A stretch of 64,000 bases of DNA, taken from positions 72,892,643-72,956,642 of the forward strand of contig CM049307.1 in the NCBI GenBank assembly GCA_026874595.1, given 5' to 3'. The notes beneath the pieces were generated by a model. It made no database searches, had not been told where the DNA came from, and saw only the letters and a program-made list of their open reading frames with translations. Origin of the DNA: Sipunculus nudus (taxonomy: Eukaryota; Annelida; Sipuncula; Golfingiida; Sipunculidae). Position 1 is the stretch's first letter, and every line of letters begins with the position of its first letter. Positions 49,849-62,110 of the stretch are shown in pieces. A program made the position numbers and the translations under genes.

Positions 49849-50289
49849 CAGGGGCGTTAATGGGGGGGGGGGGGTATATGCGGGGGGGGGGGGGGGTATA
49901 TCCCCCAACACACTTTTGCAAGGGTGGGGGGTTCGGGGTGGTCACTGTAATCATCCCCCCCCCCACCACTATTCAGAGAATAATATTTATATTAATTGCA
50001 AAAGAAATTTATTAATAAATATAATGAGGCTTCTAAGCTTTGGTTCCATTTATGAGTTGCCTATGAAATATTATATCTTAACTTGGTTTAGAATTAACTT
50101 TAACTGGAAACTTAATACCTTACTTTCTAAAAACCTTAAAGTTAATTGTAAGATACAGTATTTGAAATAGAAATGTGATTAAGTATATATATTTGAAATG
50201 TGTCATACAGACGCCTATAAGGTATATATGTGTGTGTGTGTGTCCAAGTCATCCCCCCCCCCAACCTGGAAAATAAATTGACGCCACTG
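49849..50289. mobile_element. Non-autonomous hAT element
   Basis: Starts CAGGGGCGTTAAT and ends ...TTGACGCCACTG; the terminal repeats CAGGGGCGT/CAGTGGCGT are hAT-like. A perfect 8-bp duplication GTGATATC flanks it (49841-49848, 50290-50297). 441 bp, with two G runs near the left end and C runs inside. No transposase. Confidence 0.88.
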
Positions 50290-50297
50290 GTGATATC

Positions 50298-51140
50298 GCG
50301 TGCGCAAATGATAAAGCTATTTTCGTGTGTGTCCTATCTAATGGCCGGAATGGTTGTAAAATCATGTTGAAGTTCTCTGATTTAAAGTAAACAAACAACC
50401 GATGGTCGATTATTAATCGATTCTTTATGTACCTAGTAAATTATCACGGATCTGGTTGATGCTGTACGCTACTTGTGTCCCGTCTTTCTGATTGGATAAG
50501 AATATTTTTTTTTCTGGTAGTATGCCTTTTGCATGTAAATACATAATCCTTTGTGGAATTATAGGAAACGACCAATCATTTATCAATATAATCGATTAAT
50601 TGACACACAACTAGATCGATCCTAGTCATAAGGCTTAATACATGCATACATGCAAGATGGGAAAAACACTTCGTTGTAAGGTCCCATTTTTTTTCACTCA
50701 GACATGCATAAATCAAAGATACGTTATGTTATTTTTTTACGGAGTGAACAAATTGGTACTTCATTTGCTCAGGTACACTCAGAACAATGCCATCCTTAAG
50801 AGAGAAATGCAAAATCCTTTAACTTCAAGTAACCTTATTTGTTGCCGTGTCAAATATTTCTTATCATTCGTCGATTTTATTCGTATTATCAACTTACAAT
50901 TTACGTAAAATACATTTCACTTTAAGGAAGGTATGTAATTATTCGTCTTATAAATATAATACTCTACGTGTCTATAGAACTTTGATATAGTATGTGTTAT
51001 AACACTACTTGCTTCTTGACGTAATTAATGGGTAAAGTATTATATAAAAATAATTTGCTTTCCTCATAGATCCCACTTATGACCATTGAAATGGTCAATT
51101 CATCAAATGAAATTTAGTTTCCCCTAACATATGTCGATTA
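50298..51140. other. Non-coding, nothing recognised
   Basis: AT-rich. An open frame at 50642-50908 has no recognised character. Confidence 0.4.
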
Positions 51141-52531
51141 TAATACCGAAATGAATCTAGGACAATCGTATAACATTCATCTAATACCGAAATGAATCTA
51201 GGACAATCGTATAACATTCATCTAATACCGAAATGAATCTTGGACAATCGTATAACATTCATCTAATACCGAAATGAATCTTGGACAATCGTATAACATT
51301 CATCTAATACCGAAATGAAACTTGGACCATCGTATAACATTCATCTAATACCGAAATGAATCTTGGACAATCGTATAACATTCATCTAATAACGAAATGA
51401 ATCTTGGACCATCGTATAACATTCATCTAATACCGAAATGAATCTTGGACAATCGTATAACATTCATCTAATACCGAAATGAATCTTGAACAATCGTATA
51501 ACATTCATCTTATACCGAAATGAAACTTGGACAATCGTATAACATTCATCTAATACCGAAATGAATCCTGGACAATCGTATAACATTCATCTAATACCGA
51601 AATGAAACTTGGACAATCGTATAACATTCATCTTATACCGAAATGAAACCTGGACAATCGTATAACATTCATCTAATACCGAAATGAATCCTGGACAATC
51701 GTATAACATTCATCTCATACCGAAATGAATCCTGGACAATCGTATAACATTCATCTCATACCGAAATGAATCCTGGACAATCGTATAACATTCGTCTAAT
51801 ACCGAAATGAATCCTGGACAATCGTATAACATTCATCTAATACCGAAATGAATCCTGGACAATCGTATAACATTCATCTAATACCGAAATGAATCCTGGA
51901 CAATCGTATAACATTCGTCTAATACCGAAATGAATCCTGGACAATCGTATAACATTCATCTAATACCGAAATGAATCCTGGACAATCGTATAACATTCAT
52001 CTAATACCGAAATGAATCCTGGACAATCGTATAACATTCATCTAATACCGAAATGAATCCTGGACAATCGTATAACATTCATCTAATACCGAAATGAATC
52101 TTGGACAATCGTATAACATTCATCTTATACCGAAATGAAACTTGGACAATCGTATAACATTCATCTTATACCGAAATGAAACTTGGACAATCGTATAACA
52201 TTTATCTAATACCGAAATGAAACTTGGACAATCGTATAACATTCATCTAATACCGAAATGAATCCTGGACAATCGTATAACATTCATCTAATACCGAAAT
52301 GAATCCTGGACAATCGTATAACATTCATCTAATACCGAAATGAAACTTGGACAATCGTATAACATTCATCTAATTCCGAAATGAATCTTGAACAATCGTA
52401 TAACATTCATCTAATACCGAAATGAATCTTGGACAATCGTATAACATTCATCTAATACCGAAATGAATCTTGAACAATCGTATAACATTCATCTAATACC
52501 GAAATGAAACTTGGACAATCATATAACATTC
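51141..52531. repeat. 41-bp satellite array, about 34 copies
   Basis: Unit 'TAATACCGAAATGAATCCTG' followed by 'GACAATCGTATAACATTCATC'. Copies differ mainly at one place (ATCTAG, ATCTTG, AACTTG, ATCCTG). ATCCTG copies cluster in the middle and ATCTTG/AACTTG copies toward both ends. Confidence 0.96.
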
Positions 52532-53394
52532 AGCAAATATGGTATTGCAAGTACGCGAACAGTAAAAATCTAATTCTAGCTCATATATGAATACGAATAA
52601 TTGACTTTATCATCTCAAACTGCATTGGCTTCTAGCCCTACTCTGCACGTATATAATAGGTATGTTGACAGGGGTGGTTGTGGTGTTATATACCATGTTA
52701 GAAGTTTCTTTTGTTCCGTTGTGTGGATTTTCATGATATGTTGTCTGCCTTAATTATATGAACTGCACCAGACGAAATATATTCTTTTAAAGCCGTTATA
52801 ACTGAAACTATCGTTCTTTTTTATTTATTTATTTGAGATATGACAAGCAAAATTATCTGAAGAACTTCACTGTATTTTAAATACATATAGTACTTAAATA
52901 CCTGTACCTATAGTAGCACTTTGTGAGATAAACTGTAATTTTCATTAAAAGGCCTGCTGTTTATCCTTAATATACATTTACATCAATAAACGAAATCACG
53001 TTAAGTACGTTTCATAAACACTACACTCAGTTCGAATCGTACGCCGCAGGTGGTCGGAAGCAGACGACTTCCGGTCACTGGTTTGCCTGCTGAGTGTCCT
53101 TGCCGTCAAATCAGTTCGGAAGGTCCTTTTTAAAAGTTAAGCACTATGTAAACAAACTGTGGCACCTGGGGAATCAACGGTCCTGGAACAGAAAATGATC
53201 GAGCATTGACAACACTGGGTCATACTTGGTTTGGACAGCAGCTGTAAGGTCCCCCTCCATCCTGATTTCTATAATAATGTGATCAATATCTTTATGTGTG
53301 AATGTGTGCGGGTGTTGTTGTTTATTCACAACATAAATCATGCAATCATGAACGGAATCTCATAGAATTTCAAGGGCATTTCGGCTATGGGCCA
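52532..53394. other. Non-coding, nothing recognised
   Basis: AT-rich flank of the satellite; no supported gene. Confidence 0.4.
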
Positions 53395-53590
53395 GTGAGG
53401 AATGGATTAGATCTTGGTAAAGATCCTACACATCGAGGAATATTCACAAATATATAGTCACGAATGCATGAATGAACCTGGGAATATAGGACGAAGAAGT
53501 GAATGAAAACACGGTTTTGAGAGCATCCTACAATAGGAACCCTCCACATGGTTGAAGCTTGCACTCCTTAGAATGCAAATTTCTTGTTAT
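53395..53590 (+). repeat. Dispersed repeat family R1, copy 2
   Basis: Aligns with 30595-30800 ('GAGGAATATTCACAAA', 'GGTTTTGAGAGCATCCTACA', 'CACTCCTTAGAATGCAAATT'). Confidence 0.6.
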
Positions 53591-54424
53591 TATTATTATC
53601 TCCACCTATCCAAATCTGGAGATATATGTTTTCCCCGGTGGTTATTCTATTATTCTGCCATTTTTTCTCATCAGATTCCATTGATACTTTCCCAAGACGT
53701 TGGAGAACCGTAACTTTTGTATAACAGTTACAAGAAGTTTTGCTCATATTATTATTAGTGGTAGTATTATTATTATTATAATTATTTATCTGTCTAATAA
53801 TTTAAATTGCTAATTGAAATAATATTCCAAGTTTAAATGCAAGCATACTTAAATACATAAATTACCACTTTTTTCATTGTCATTCGTTCTGTCATGCCTT
53901 TATAGTCATCAGGTAGCAGCTGTTCAGAGAGACAGTCATGAAAAGATTAATTAAAAATTAATATAATCACAATTTAAACCTCTGTGAAGATGATATAGAT
54001 TCTGACAATCACTGATCCCTGCTTGTAAAATGGTCGTTAAAATTCATTTTGTTTAAATTTGTCAAATTATTATCATTATATCATCATTATGATAGGTCCT
54101 CAAACCCCCTTTTCAGATAAAAATGAGTAAATTTTCATGATAGTGTGATTCACATCTAGATAAAGTATTTTTAAGCTTTCTTAAATTTAAACGGAATATT
54201 TTGTCGGTGCACCTTAATCTTCACACAAACTTTATTTAAAAACAGGCAATGGTGGAGCTCATTGTTCAGTCCGTATTACCACCTATTTGTGTTCACATTT
54301 TCTTTTTAAAACCGTAGAAACAAATGTTTTATTCAATATATACTTGGAATGGAATTCGAATTTTCGAATTTCAACCTTGATATCAGACTGTCAAAAAACA
54401 CTGCTAGAATCTGCTTCCCACCCA
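53591..54424. other. Non-coding, nothing recognised
   Basis: AT-rich, with small ATT/TTA microsatellites near 53590 and 53770. Confidence 0.4.
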
Positions 54425-54695
54425 TCTTTAAAATGATTTCTAACAATATCACTAGATGTCAGCACAGGTGTTAGACATACAAGACTATTGTGCTATCATT
54501 TCACAACTTCCAATACTTGATACACTACTGTTAAACTTACGTGGTCATACAGGGTGAGCCGTTGCTCAGAGGAATTGGACTAAACTCCTCCATGTGAGTC
54601 AAAAGCATATGGCAACCACCTCCAGGGTTCGGAGCTCGTTCCCGTCCCAGGGGGCGCCACTGAGCTAACTCGACACTCACCCTTTTATTCAATAA
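54425..54695 (-). repeat. SINE-like dispersed repeat S1, copy 2
   Basis: Reverse-complement copy of 41279-41560, without the C run. In this orientation the A-box-like GAGTTAGCTCAGTGG lies near 54655-54669. Confidence 0.6.
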
Positions 54696-55050
54696 CCTTT
54701 TTTTTGCTAGCTTTAGACAATCTTTAATTGAACGGAGAAATCTGCCCGGTGCTTACATCTCTAGCATCTTAGAAATACAGCTAGGTTCCAGTCAGGGCCT
54801 TAAAGACCACCAGGAAACTCTTATAGCTCAACCTCTGTCTCACAGCCAGCCATTCGAGTTTACGAAAGAGAGTGAGATAAGATATATTCATGTCATGGAA
54901 TGTGCAGCAAATATCTTGTTGTATCTTAACGATCTGGAGCGTTAGCATGAGATGGTTTGGAAAACAACAGATAGGCCTATGTTGCTTGTTGATGATAACA
55001 CATTTAGCTAAAAATTGTAGTATATATACAAACGCATAGAAACACGTGTA

Positions 55051-55342
55051 TTATCTTGCGGTGGTATGAACATCCACGATTTCATAGTACCAGTCAATGA
55101 AATGTTTATTTGATGCCCTCTTGCCTACTTTGATTAAAAACGTTGTTTCTAAATCGTAAAGGACGCCCGGATTGGATTGGTTCCTGGACATCGGGCTCGG
55201 GCAAAGACCACGAAGGACGCTAGGTATGGAAGGCAGCTGGATCATCCTTGAGGTACAAGAACTGGCCACCAGGTCAGCCTTAATACCACGACAACGTAGA
55301 ATATGTGTTGTCCATCCGTGCAATCTCTGGAAAATAGAACGA
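55051..55342 (-). CDS. Possible terminal exon, unrecognised
   Basis: After a good acceptor 'TCGTTCTATTTTCCAG' the minus strand is open to TAA at 55051, reading 'RLHGWTTHILRCRGIK' and ending 'NKHFIDWYYEIVDVHTTAR'. Composition is less AT-rich than around it. No partner exon was identified; it could be chance. Confidence 0.25.
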
Positions 55343-55909
55343 CATGATTGCCACACGTAAAATGTTTGCAATAAGCGAGAACTTACCTAATAAGTCAATG
55401 GCAAAGTTTAAGTCGCAGAAAATACACATCCGGACCTTTTGTAAAAGCTACCTTTCATTAGGAAACACGCAGCAAATCGAATAGAAGAAAATAAGATTTC
55501 AATCATCTATATAATTAATACGCAGCTTTTTTTCTAGACAAAGTTAACCTAATTCCGTTCTGATTTGGCCTTACAAATTCGGCCCAAGTATCCGCGCTGT
55601 GCTCTTCTAGGACAATTTTGTTTTATTTTGCGGGATTATGCCCTATTAAGCTGCATTATTAATAATTTTGACACCCCTCCAATAGATGTCCCTGTTTTTT
55701 GTGCTTTAAGGTCCTCCACGCCTGTCACGGTTTTTTAGGAGGCGCTATTGGGATTTTCCTGCATTTCCGGCTCATTGGCCACAGAACGTATTGTGCAGTT
55801 TGTGGTCACAGGTCCGTCTCAGGTCTCATTGATACAAATACTTCTCTCAACAGGAAGTAAAGCTTTTTTTCATTCAAATCAAAGACCTCGTGAATCTGCC
55901 TTCAATACG

Positions 55910-55948
55910 ATGGCTTTTCAGTTGGGCCAACAGTTTACAGTTTACAGG
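55910..55948 (+). CDS. Possible short first coding exon, unrecognised
   Basis: ATG GCT TTT CAG ('MAFQLGQQFTVYR') runs to a donor TACAG|GTATAG. No following exon was identified. Confidence 0.15.
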
Positions 55949-56158
55949 TATAGTGATTTCTAAACATTCATAAATATCTTACCATTATAATCGTGGTTTC
56001 ATTAATTTATCCAATTTATTGTTTGTTTAAAAAAAGGCAGTTTAAAGCTTTTCAATTTGACCACAGTTCAGGGGGGGGGGGGGGAACTGGATGCACACAT
56101 CTTTTCTTCGGGATTCGCAATCTTCAGGCACTTTGAAACATACAAATATATATCCAGT

Positions 56159-56802
56159 TGTTACGGAACCTAATATCAACAGATCACGTAGTCGTAATCT
56201 GCCTAAATTTTGCTATGGAGATAAAATAAAATATCAGATTCTGTAACACTAGGCAGCGTGAAATGTCTAGGGGAATGAATAAAGAAGTCAGTGTTTTTTT
56301 TTGTCAACAAATAACTATAATTTATTCTTAAAACAACCCTAACATTACAATACACTTAATCAATACAATTACGCAGTACAACAACAGTATAACAGCAAAT
56401 CAATACAATCACAAGGCATAATAAACAAAGTGCATAGTACCTGGATACCATCACTGTCACTGCGACAAGTCCTTTAAAATGTATAAGCCGGATAAACAGT
56501 TCACACAAATCTTCTCAGAGAGTAACAGTCCAATGTAATCACCAAATCAATCTACTGTAATGCAAAAGTGAAATCCTGGCAGTGATCCGAAAGGTAAACT
56601 GAAGACTATATAAAATCCGTTACAAATTTAAAGAAAAGCTATAATTGTCGCAATTATAGGAAAAGGTCCACTCTTCCGTGTTCGCTGGAATATTCTCTCA
56701 CCTCTCTCCCGGCTCTAAAATACAGCCCTCTATTTATAACTTCTCACCCCAAGCCGGGAACTTTCGAATTCCCGAACAATCCAAAGAACCTAACATGATA
56801 CA
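56159..56802 (-). repeat. Possible solo LTR
   Basis: On the minus strand it starts TGTATCATGTTAGG, has TTATAAATAGAGGG (TATA-like) near 56730, AATAAA near 56330 and ends GGTTCCGTAACA. These are LTR-like features with TG...CA ends, but no target duplication was found. It may end inside or beside the repeat at 56801. Confidence 0.3.
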
Positions 56803-56882
56803 GTGGCGTATCCAGGATTTGAAAATAGAGGGGGCGCAGCCCTAAAGTCGGGAAAGGGGCTGTTCTGCGTCTTTTAGACATG

Positions 56883-56953
<71 letters not shown>

Positions 56954-57172
56954 TAAATCTTTTTTCAAAATTATATTGATATTCCACAAAGCCTTATTAG
57001 TAGGAAGCAAGCATATTTAAATTTGTTTGAACACACTGCGTGGCTGTTAAATTTTCTCCTACTATAAACATATCAAATATTGTTAGTTCGTGCATAATTA
57101 TTATGATTATTATATGTAAGTTTGTAAGGTATCTAGTTCAAGTTGTTTATTATGTTAACTGTGGGACCCTCA

Positions 57173-57230
<58 letters not shown>

Positions 57231-57619
57231 GCATTATTTGAACAACAGAAATATACATGCATCAATAAGTGTAGAGTTATAACTTAATTGTAACTTTTAA
57301 GCAGAAGATGGTCAGCACACACGTAAAAGAACTGAAATGGATTAACTGTTATATGTCACTGAATCTGTCAAAGGATACAACATCTATTTTTCATGTAGAG
57401 CTTCTGATAATGAATTCCATTATACAGGTTTTCTTAGATAAATTATTTTTGCAGAAATTAAGTTCGCACTATAGCCAGTTGGAGTTAAAAAGAAATAAGG
57501 ATAGTCTGACCTAAGGTAATTAAAGTACATAAACACAAGAAATATTAGAAGTGAAAAATACTCATTGACTGTTTTTTGCATACCATTTTCAGGTTTATAT
57601 TATTATTGAAAATACAACT

Positions 57620-57870
57620 TTAGGACATAAAGCCTGGCCATCTAACTCCAGTGACAGTAGCTGGGTATTTAGAGGTGATTTTAAATACCCCAGTATCAAG
57701 AAACCGGAAGCTTTCATAAAGTCTCGTGGTGTATTCCAGGGTAAATTTAAAAAATGAGGCATAGCAAGCGTCTAGTGAAAGTACAAATAGCTTGCATGGA
57801 TCGTTTAACAGTTTTTGGCCATCCACGATCATGTAACAGAACAATCACAGGGTTTGGAGACTTCACTTCT
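57620..57870 (-). pseudogene. Weak coding relic, unrecognised
   Basis: After an acceptor-like TTTTTGTGCAG the minus strand reads 'SPNPVIVLLHDRGWPK' and stops in a T run, then reads on in another frame ('NLPWNTPRDFMKASG'). This could be a frameshifted relic of a transposon protein or exon; the family is unknown. Confidence 0.2.
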
Positions 57871-57879
57871 GCACAAAAA

Positions 57880-58340
57880 CAAAATAGAAAAGAGAGATAG
57901 TAAAAAACATGAGAGAAATGTGTAAGTATATGATCCCTTTACTGTTTAGATTTATTTTAGAAATTTTCAAAGTCTGACACTCTTTACATTTACATTACGA
58001 ACAATATTTTGCAAAGCTTTTGTTCTTTCTTCACAAAATTTCAACTAATACAACAAACTTTAGGTCAATAGGAACCTTTAGAACTAAAAATAAATATACA
58101 TTATTATATAAGATATATATATATATTTATATTTACATTACAGACAAGATCTTTCTTGGTTTTTCTTCTTTCTTTTCCATATGGGAATAACATTACCATA
58201 ACCGCGCATAGAGAAACATGAAAAAATATTTAATATTTTTTTACTTAAAACGCCATATTTTATGTCTATGTGTGTGCATACTAAATTAAAATAACAAAAT
58301 AAATTTCAGTTAACAAACAACACTTGCGAGTAGTCGATAG
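57880..58340. other. Non-coding, nothing recognised
   Basis: AT-rich. Confidence 0.4.
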
Positions 58341-58759
58341 GTATAAGTGTTAGCAGAATTTTAGGGGGGCGCGCGCCCCTTTGCGCCCCCCTATGAATAC
58401 GCCCCTGAGATACACAGTACAGGAAACATCTAGAACAACGAACACCGTGTTTCTACACCAGGGTCCACACGTAAGCCGGCCAGGTTCGGAAAGCCCAAGA
58501 CTAGCATGACCGCTTTGTTTACACGTGGGCCGCACGCGTGGGCCGTGCTATGCCGGCATAGCAACTGCCAATGCTAGCATTGCACATACACATGTAAGAC
58601 TGCTGATACAATAAAAGAGACATCTGTAACACAGTACATCTAAAAACTTATGGGGATTCCATAAACAAGCTATGGAGTCGTTGTAGTCGTTGCCTACAAA
58701 CCTCCTCAAGAATCTCCTTAGAGTCATGTGTTCAAGTGTAAACTTTTCATGTTTTAACA

Positions 58760-59647
58760 ATGCCGCACTTCAGTGACCCGGTTTCACCTGGCGAATGGCA
58801 GAAGAAAAGCATAAAAATACATACTAATATGATTTTGGACAAACTCATATTGCAAAATAAGCTAATCCCAGAGGGACAGCCAAGATGCTTAAATCAACCA
58901 GTGGGGCTGCTGTATATGTTCCTGTCAACCAGCGAGACTGCTGTATATGTTCCTGTCAACCAGCGGGGCTACTGTTTATGTTCCTGTCAACCAGCGGGGC
59001 TGCTGTTTATGTTCCTGTCAACCAGCGGGGCAGCTGTATATGTTCCTGTCAACCAGCGGGGCAGCTGTATATGTTCCTGTCAACTAGTGGGGCAGCTTTA
59101 TATGTTCCTGTCAACCAGCGGGGCAGCTGTGTATGTTCCTGTCAACCAGCGGGACAGCTGTATATGTTCCTGTCAACCAGCGGGGCAGCTGTATATGTTC
59201 TTGTCAACCAGCGGGGCTGCTGTATATGTTCCTGTCAACCAGCGGGGCAGCTGTATATGTTCCTGTCAAACAGCGGGCCAGCTGTATATGTTCCTGTCAA
59301 CCAGCGGGGCAGCTGTATATGTTATTGTCAACCAGCGGGGCAGCTGTATATGTTCTTGTCAACCAGCGGGGCTGCTGTATATGTTCCTGTCAACCAGCGG
59401 GGCAGCTGTATATATTCCTGTCAAACAGCAGGGCTGCTGTATATGTTCCTGTCAAACAGCAGGGCTGCTGTTTATGTTCCTGTCAACCAACAGGGCTGCT
59501 GTATATGTTCCTGTCAACCAGCGGTGCTGCTGTAGGGCACGTGGTTCTATTTGTTTATATGACCTGATGGAGAGATGTGTATGGTATGGCCTGCTCTGGT
59601 TTGCTCTAGCCTTTTTGCCAGGTGGCCTTAAAAAAATCATTGTTTGA
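58760..59647 (+). CDS. Open frame over a minisatellite, doubtful gene
   Basis: 295 codons from ATG 58760 ('MPHFSDPVSPGEWQKKS') through about 21 copies of a 31-bp repeat to 59647. The repeat has no stop in any forward frame, so it makes long frames by itself: 'YMFLSTSGAAVYVPVNQRGS' is repeated every 31 residues. The ends show no domain. I judge it probably not a gene. Confidence 0.2.
   Translation: MPHFSDPVSPGEWQKKSIKIHTNMILDKLILQNKLIPEGQPRCLNQPVGLLYMFLSTSETAVYVPVNQRGYCLCSCQPAGLLFMFLSTSGAAVYVPVNQRGSCICSCQLVGQLYMFLSTSGAAVYVPVNQRDSCICSCQPAGQLYMFLSTSGAAVYVPVNQRGSCICSCQTAGQLYMFLSTSGAAVYVIVNQRGSCICSCQPAGLLYMFLSTSGAAVYIPVKQQGCCICSCQTAGLLFMFLSTNRAAVYVPVNQRCCCRARGSICLYDLMERCVWYGLLWFALAFLPGGLKKIIV
58889..59535. 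repeat. 31-bp minisatellite, about 21 copies
   Basis: Unit 'CCTGTCAACCAGCGGGGCTG' followed by 'CTGTATATGTT'. Stray single copies at about 59990-60020 and 60185-60205. Confidence 0.95.
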
Positions 59648-60134
59648 TTTTTATGTATGTTTAGCATAATCTAAAGCAAAATTGATGGTATCAGGCAATT
59701 ATTTATAAATCTGGGGTCAATCAAAGACATTTTATCCAAATGTATATTTGGGACTGATTGGAGTAGCAATGTGTGCTTTAGCTTCACTGCATTCGGACCA
59801 GGATGTTGAGTGAATAAGATACAAAAGCCCCGATTTTCTTGGCCTTGTTTCGCATTAGAAACAACAAATTCTCAGGTAAATACAGATTCAATGTCAGAAT
59901 TAATTTTGAAAATTGTTTAAAAGAGGCCAAAACCTCAGGTGTTTTAAGGATATTATATAGGGATAATAAATACAGCCACGTGTCCTGTATGTTTTTGTCA
60001 ACCAGCGGGGCTGCTGTATATCAAAACCAAGAAACATATGTTTATTGGTGCCAAAAATGGTGTAATCCTGTGTCTTGTTGTTAGGCGGTTGCATATACCG
60101 TGGCTTATATTGTAGAAACATTCACTATATGGCT

Positions 60135-60178
60135 ATCGGACTCAATATATGGCAGGCCCTGATCATATTGAGTCCGAT
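60135..60178. repeat. Perfect 13-bp inverted repeat
   Basis: ATCGGACTCAATA and TATTGAGTCCGAT with an 18-base loop. Confidence 0.85.
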
Positions 60179-60474
60179 GAAATCGGGCTACAAGCGGGGC
60201 TGCTGTATGGAGTTGTTGTATATTCTGGTCGACCCGAAGGGCGGCAGTATGACCTGGTATCCCTGAAAATTTACATAAACAGGTTTTCACGGATGGTTCC
60301 CTCAGTGTCTGGTACCTGGTGTATTCGTGTTACATATTAACCAGATAACGGATACCATCTTGTTTCGTTATATATAGAGATGGTATCAGTGTTTTTTTGG
60401 GTATGTCGTTGACTCATATCCAATATTTGCAGTCTGTGAAAAAGCAACTGTTAGTTGAATAGGGCCTAAATTTA

Positions 60475-60600
60475 TTAACTAAAAATCTGCATTAAAGGAA
60501 TGCAGGCTTCTGCCATGTGGGTGGTCCCTATTGTAGGACGTACCTACGCTGCAAAACTTGTTTGCATTCACTTAATCGGTCCATGATAATAAAATGCTTT
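60475..60600 (-). repeat. Dispersed repeat family R1, copy 3
   Basis: Reverse complement of the 3' half of copies 1 and 2 ('GTCCTACAATAGGGACC', 'AGCCTGCATTCCTTTAATGC'). Confidence 0.55.
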
Positions 60601-61779
60601 AAACAAGGGACCCATGGGTCACGGTGCTCAGCTTAAGTTTGAAATTTTTGCAAATGCAAAATATTCTATTTTAATGTTTTTTCATTTTTATAAGCATATG
60701 AGAAGCTAAGAGAAAAGAGGCCCTCCTACATGGTTATAGTAAAGTTCTAAATATATGATTGCAAACTAATATACTGACAAGACTGTCATGAAGAAAAACA
60801 GTAAAAGTTTTGAGATACTGTGATGCATATGAAAAGATGGACAGATGGACAGGCCAGTGTACAGAATAGACTAATACCTTTATTTCACTTTCAATATATA
60901 AGCCTATATTTTAAGCATATCCACTTTTCCCATTAAAACAGTTTTTATCTGATTAATTTTTTTTATTCACAAGTTTTATAAATTTGTATTAAAAAACACT
61001 GAAAATATAAGTTAAAATATTAGAATTCTAAGTTGCAATCATTATATATCCAGAGTGTAGCTTATATTGGGTCATATTATGCACACATATATTTTTATTA
61101 TTTTTAAATCACAAATGTTTAAACTAAATTTAAAAGAAAATAATGCCACAACATGGCATCTACAAGATAATTCCTTGAATCACTATTAAAAAGTTTTACA
61201 CATTGGAGTTTTCAGTACATGCTTAATCTTATTCACCGAAATAAAATAAAAGATTCAGTAAATTTGGTAAAATAAAAACATCTTTTCAAATAAAGTATAC
61301 ACACTGTTGGTTGAATGAGGGACAAACAATATCATTATGCTAATTACAATCTAAGCTATAATTTATAACTGGAATAAATAGTCAATTTCACACCTAGTGA
61401 AGTTTTTTACTCTTCTCAAGTAAGGAATTACTTATCTGTTGAACATCCATACTTTCATGGCAATACACCACTTTGTGGACACAATTAAATGTGCACTTTA
61501 ATCATTGTAACCATGTTGGTAAATACAAAATCTAAAATGTAGCATTGCATAGCCAAGAATAAAATGAAATACAGAAAATTATAACATTCATCTAGTTGAT
61601 GCACCATCTGGGGGGGGGGGGGGTGCAGGGCAGAGGGGAAGCCTGTTAGTATTGTCCAAGCTGAGCCAAGGCGAGCTGCCACGGGTGGGTTACATAATGC
61701 AAGTGAAGGCTGTACTATTAGGTAGGCTAGATGTAAACAACACTTGACATGGTGTATGAAAACTTGAATAAAAGCTACT
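60601..61779. other. Non-coding, nothing recognised
   Basis: AT-rich, one G run at about 61611-61623. No supported gene. Confidence 0.4.
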
Positions 61780-62110
61780 CTTTTCAATCAATTCATTTGA
61801 AATTTCATATTTTAAAAGATCATATCCTTATGTATATATGCTGTGAAAATTAAATCAACAGTGCTTACAGGGAAAAAACATGCCATTGCCAAAGATCGAC
61901 AAAATTTAAGGTATTGATTTTTTTATTTATGCTAATAACTTGAAAAATTTGCAAAATTCAGATCTAATTTTGGGTAAACAATTGAATCTTGATTAAATAA
62001 GTTATATTCCTGAAAAAAAGTCTCTAGCTTCAGCAATTCTCATCTTAGGTGAGTAAATATATTTCTTGTTTTTTAAAAAATGCATTATGTTTGGGCCCAT
62101 AACTTAAAAA
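61780..62110 (+). repeat. Diverged copy of the 17.0-18.8 kb repeat
   Basis: Shares 'GTGCTTACAGG', 'CAAAATTTAAGGT' and 'GCATTATGTTTGGGCCCATA' in the same order as 17220-17460 and 18410-18650. Confidence 0.65.

Larger units (their letters stand above)
56801..58407. mobile_element. Possible hAT-like element
   Basis: Left end CAGTGGCGTATCCAGG and right end, in reverse complement, CAGGGGCGTATTCATAG resemble the hAT ends at 49849-50289. The 8-bp flanks do not match, so these may be ends of two elements. The inside holds two TA microsatellites (about 56885-56950, 57176-57228) and a weak coding relic near 57620-57870. Confidence 0.35.

Noticed and set aside
51141-52531. CRISPR-like array
   Set aside because: Units are directly contiguous without spacers and the context is animal; it is a satellite.
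56801-58407. Firm call of one hAT element with target duplication
   Set aside because: The ends look hAT-like, but the flanking 8-mers (ACATGATA and AGATACAC) do not match; kept only as a weak feature.
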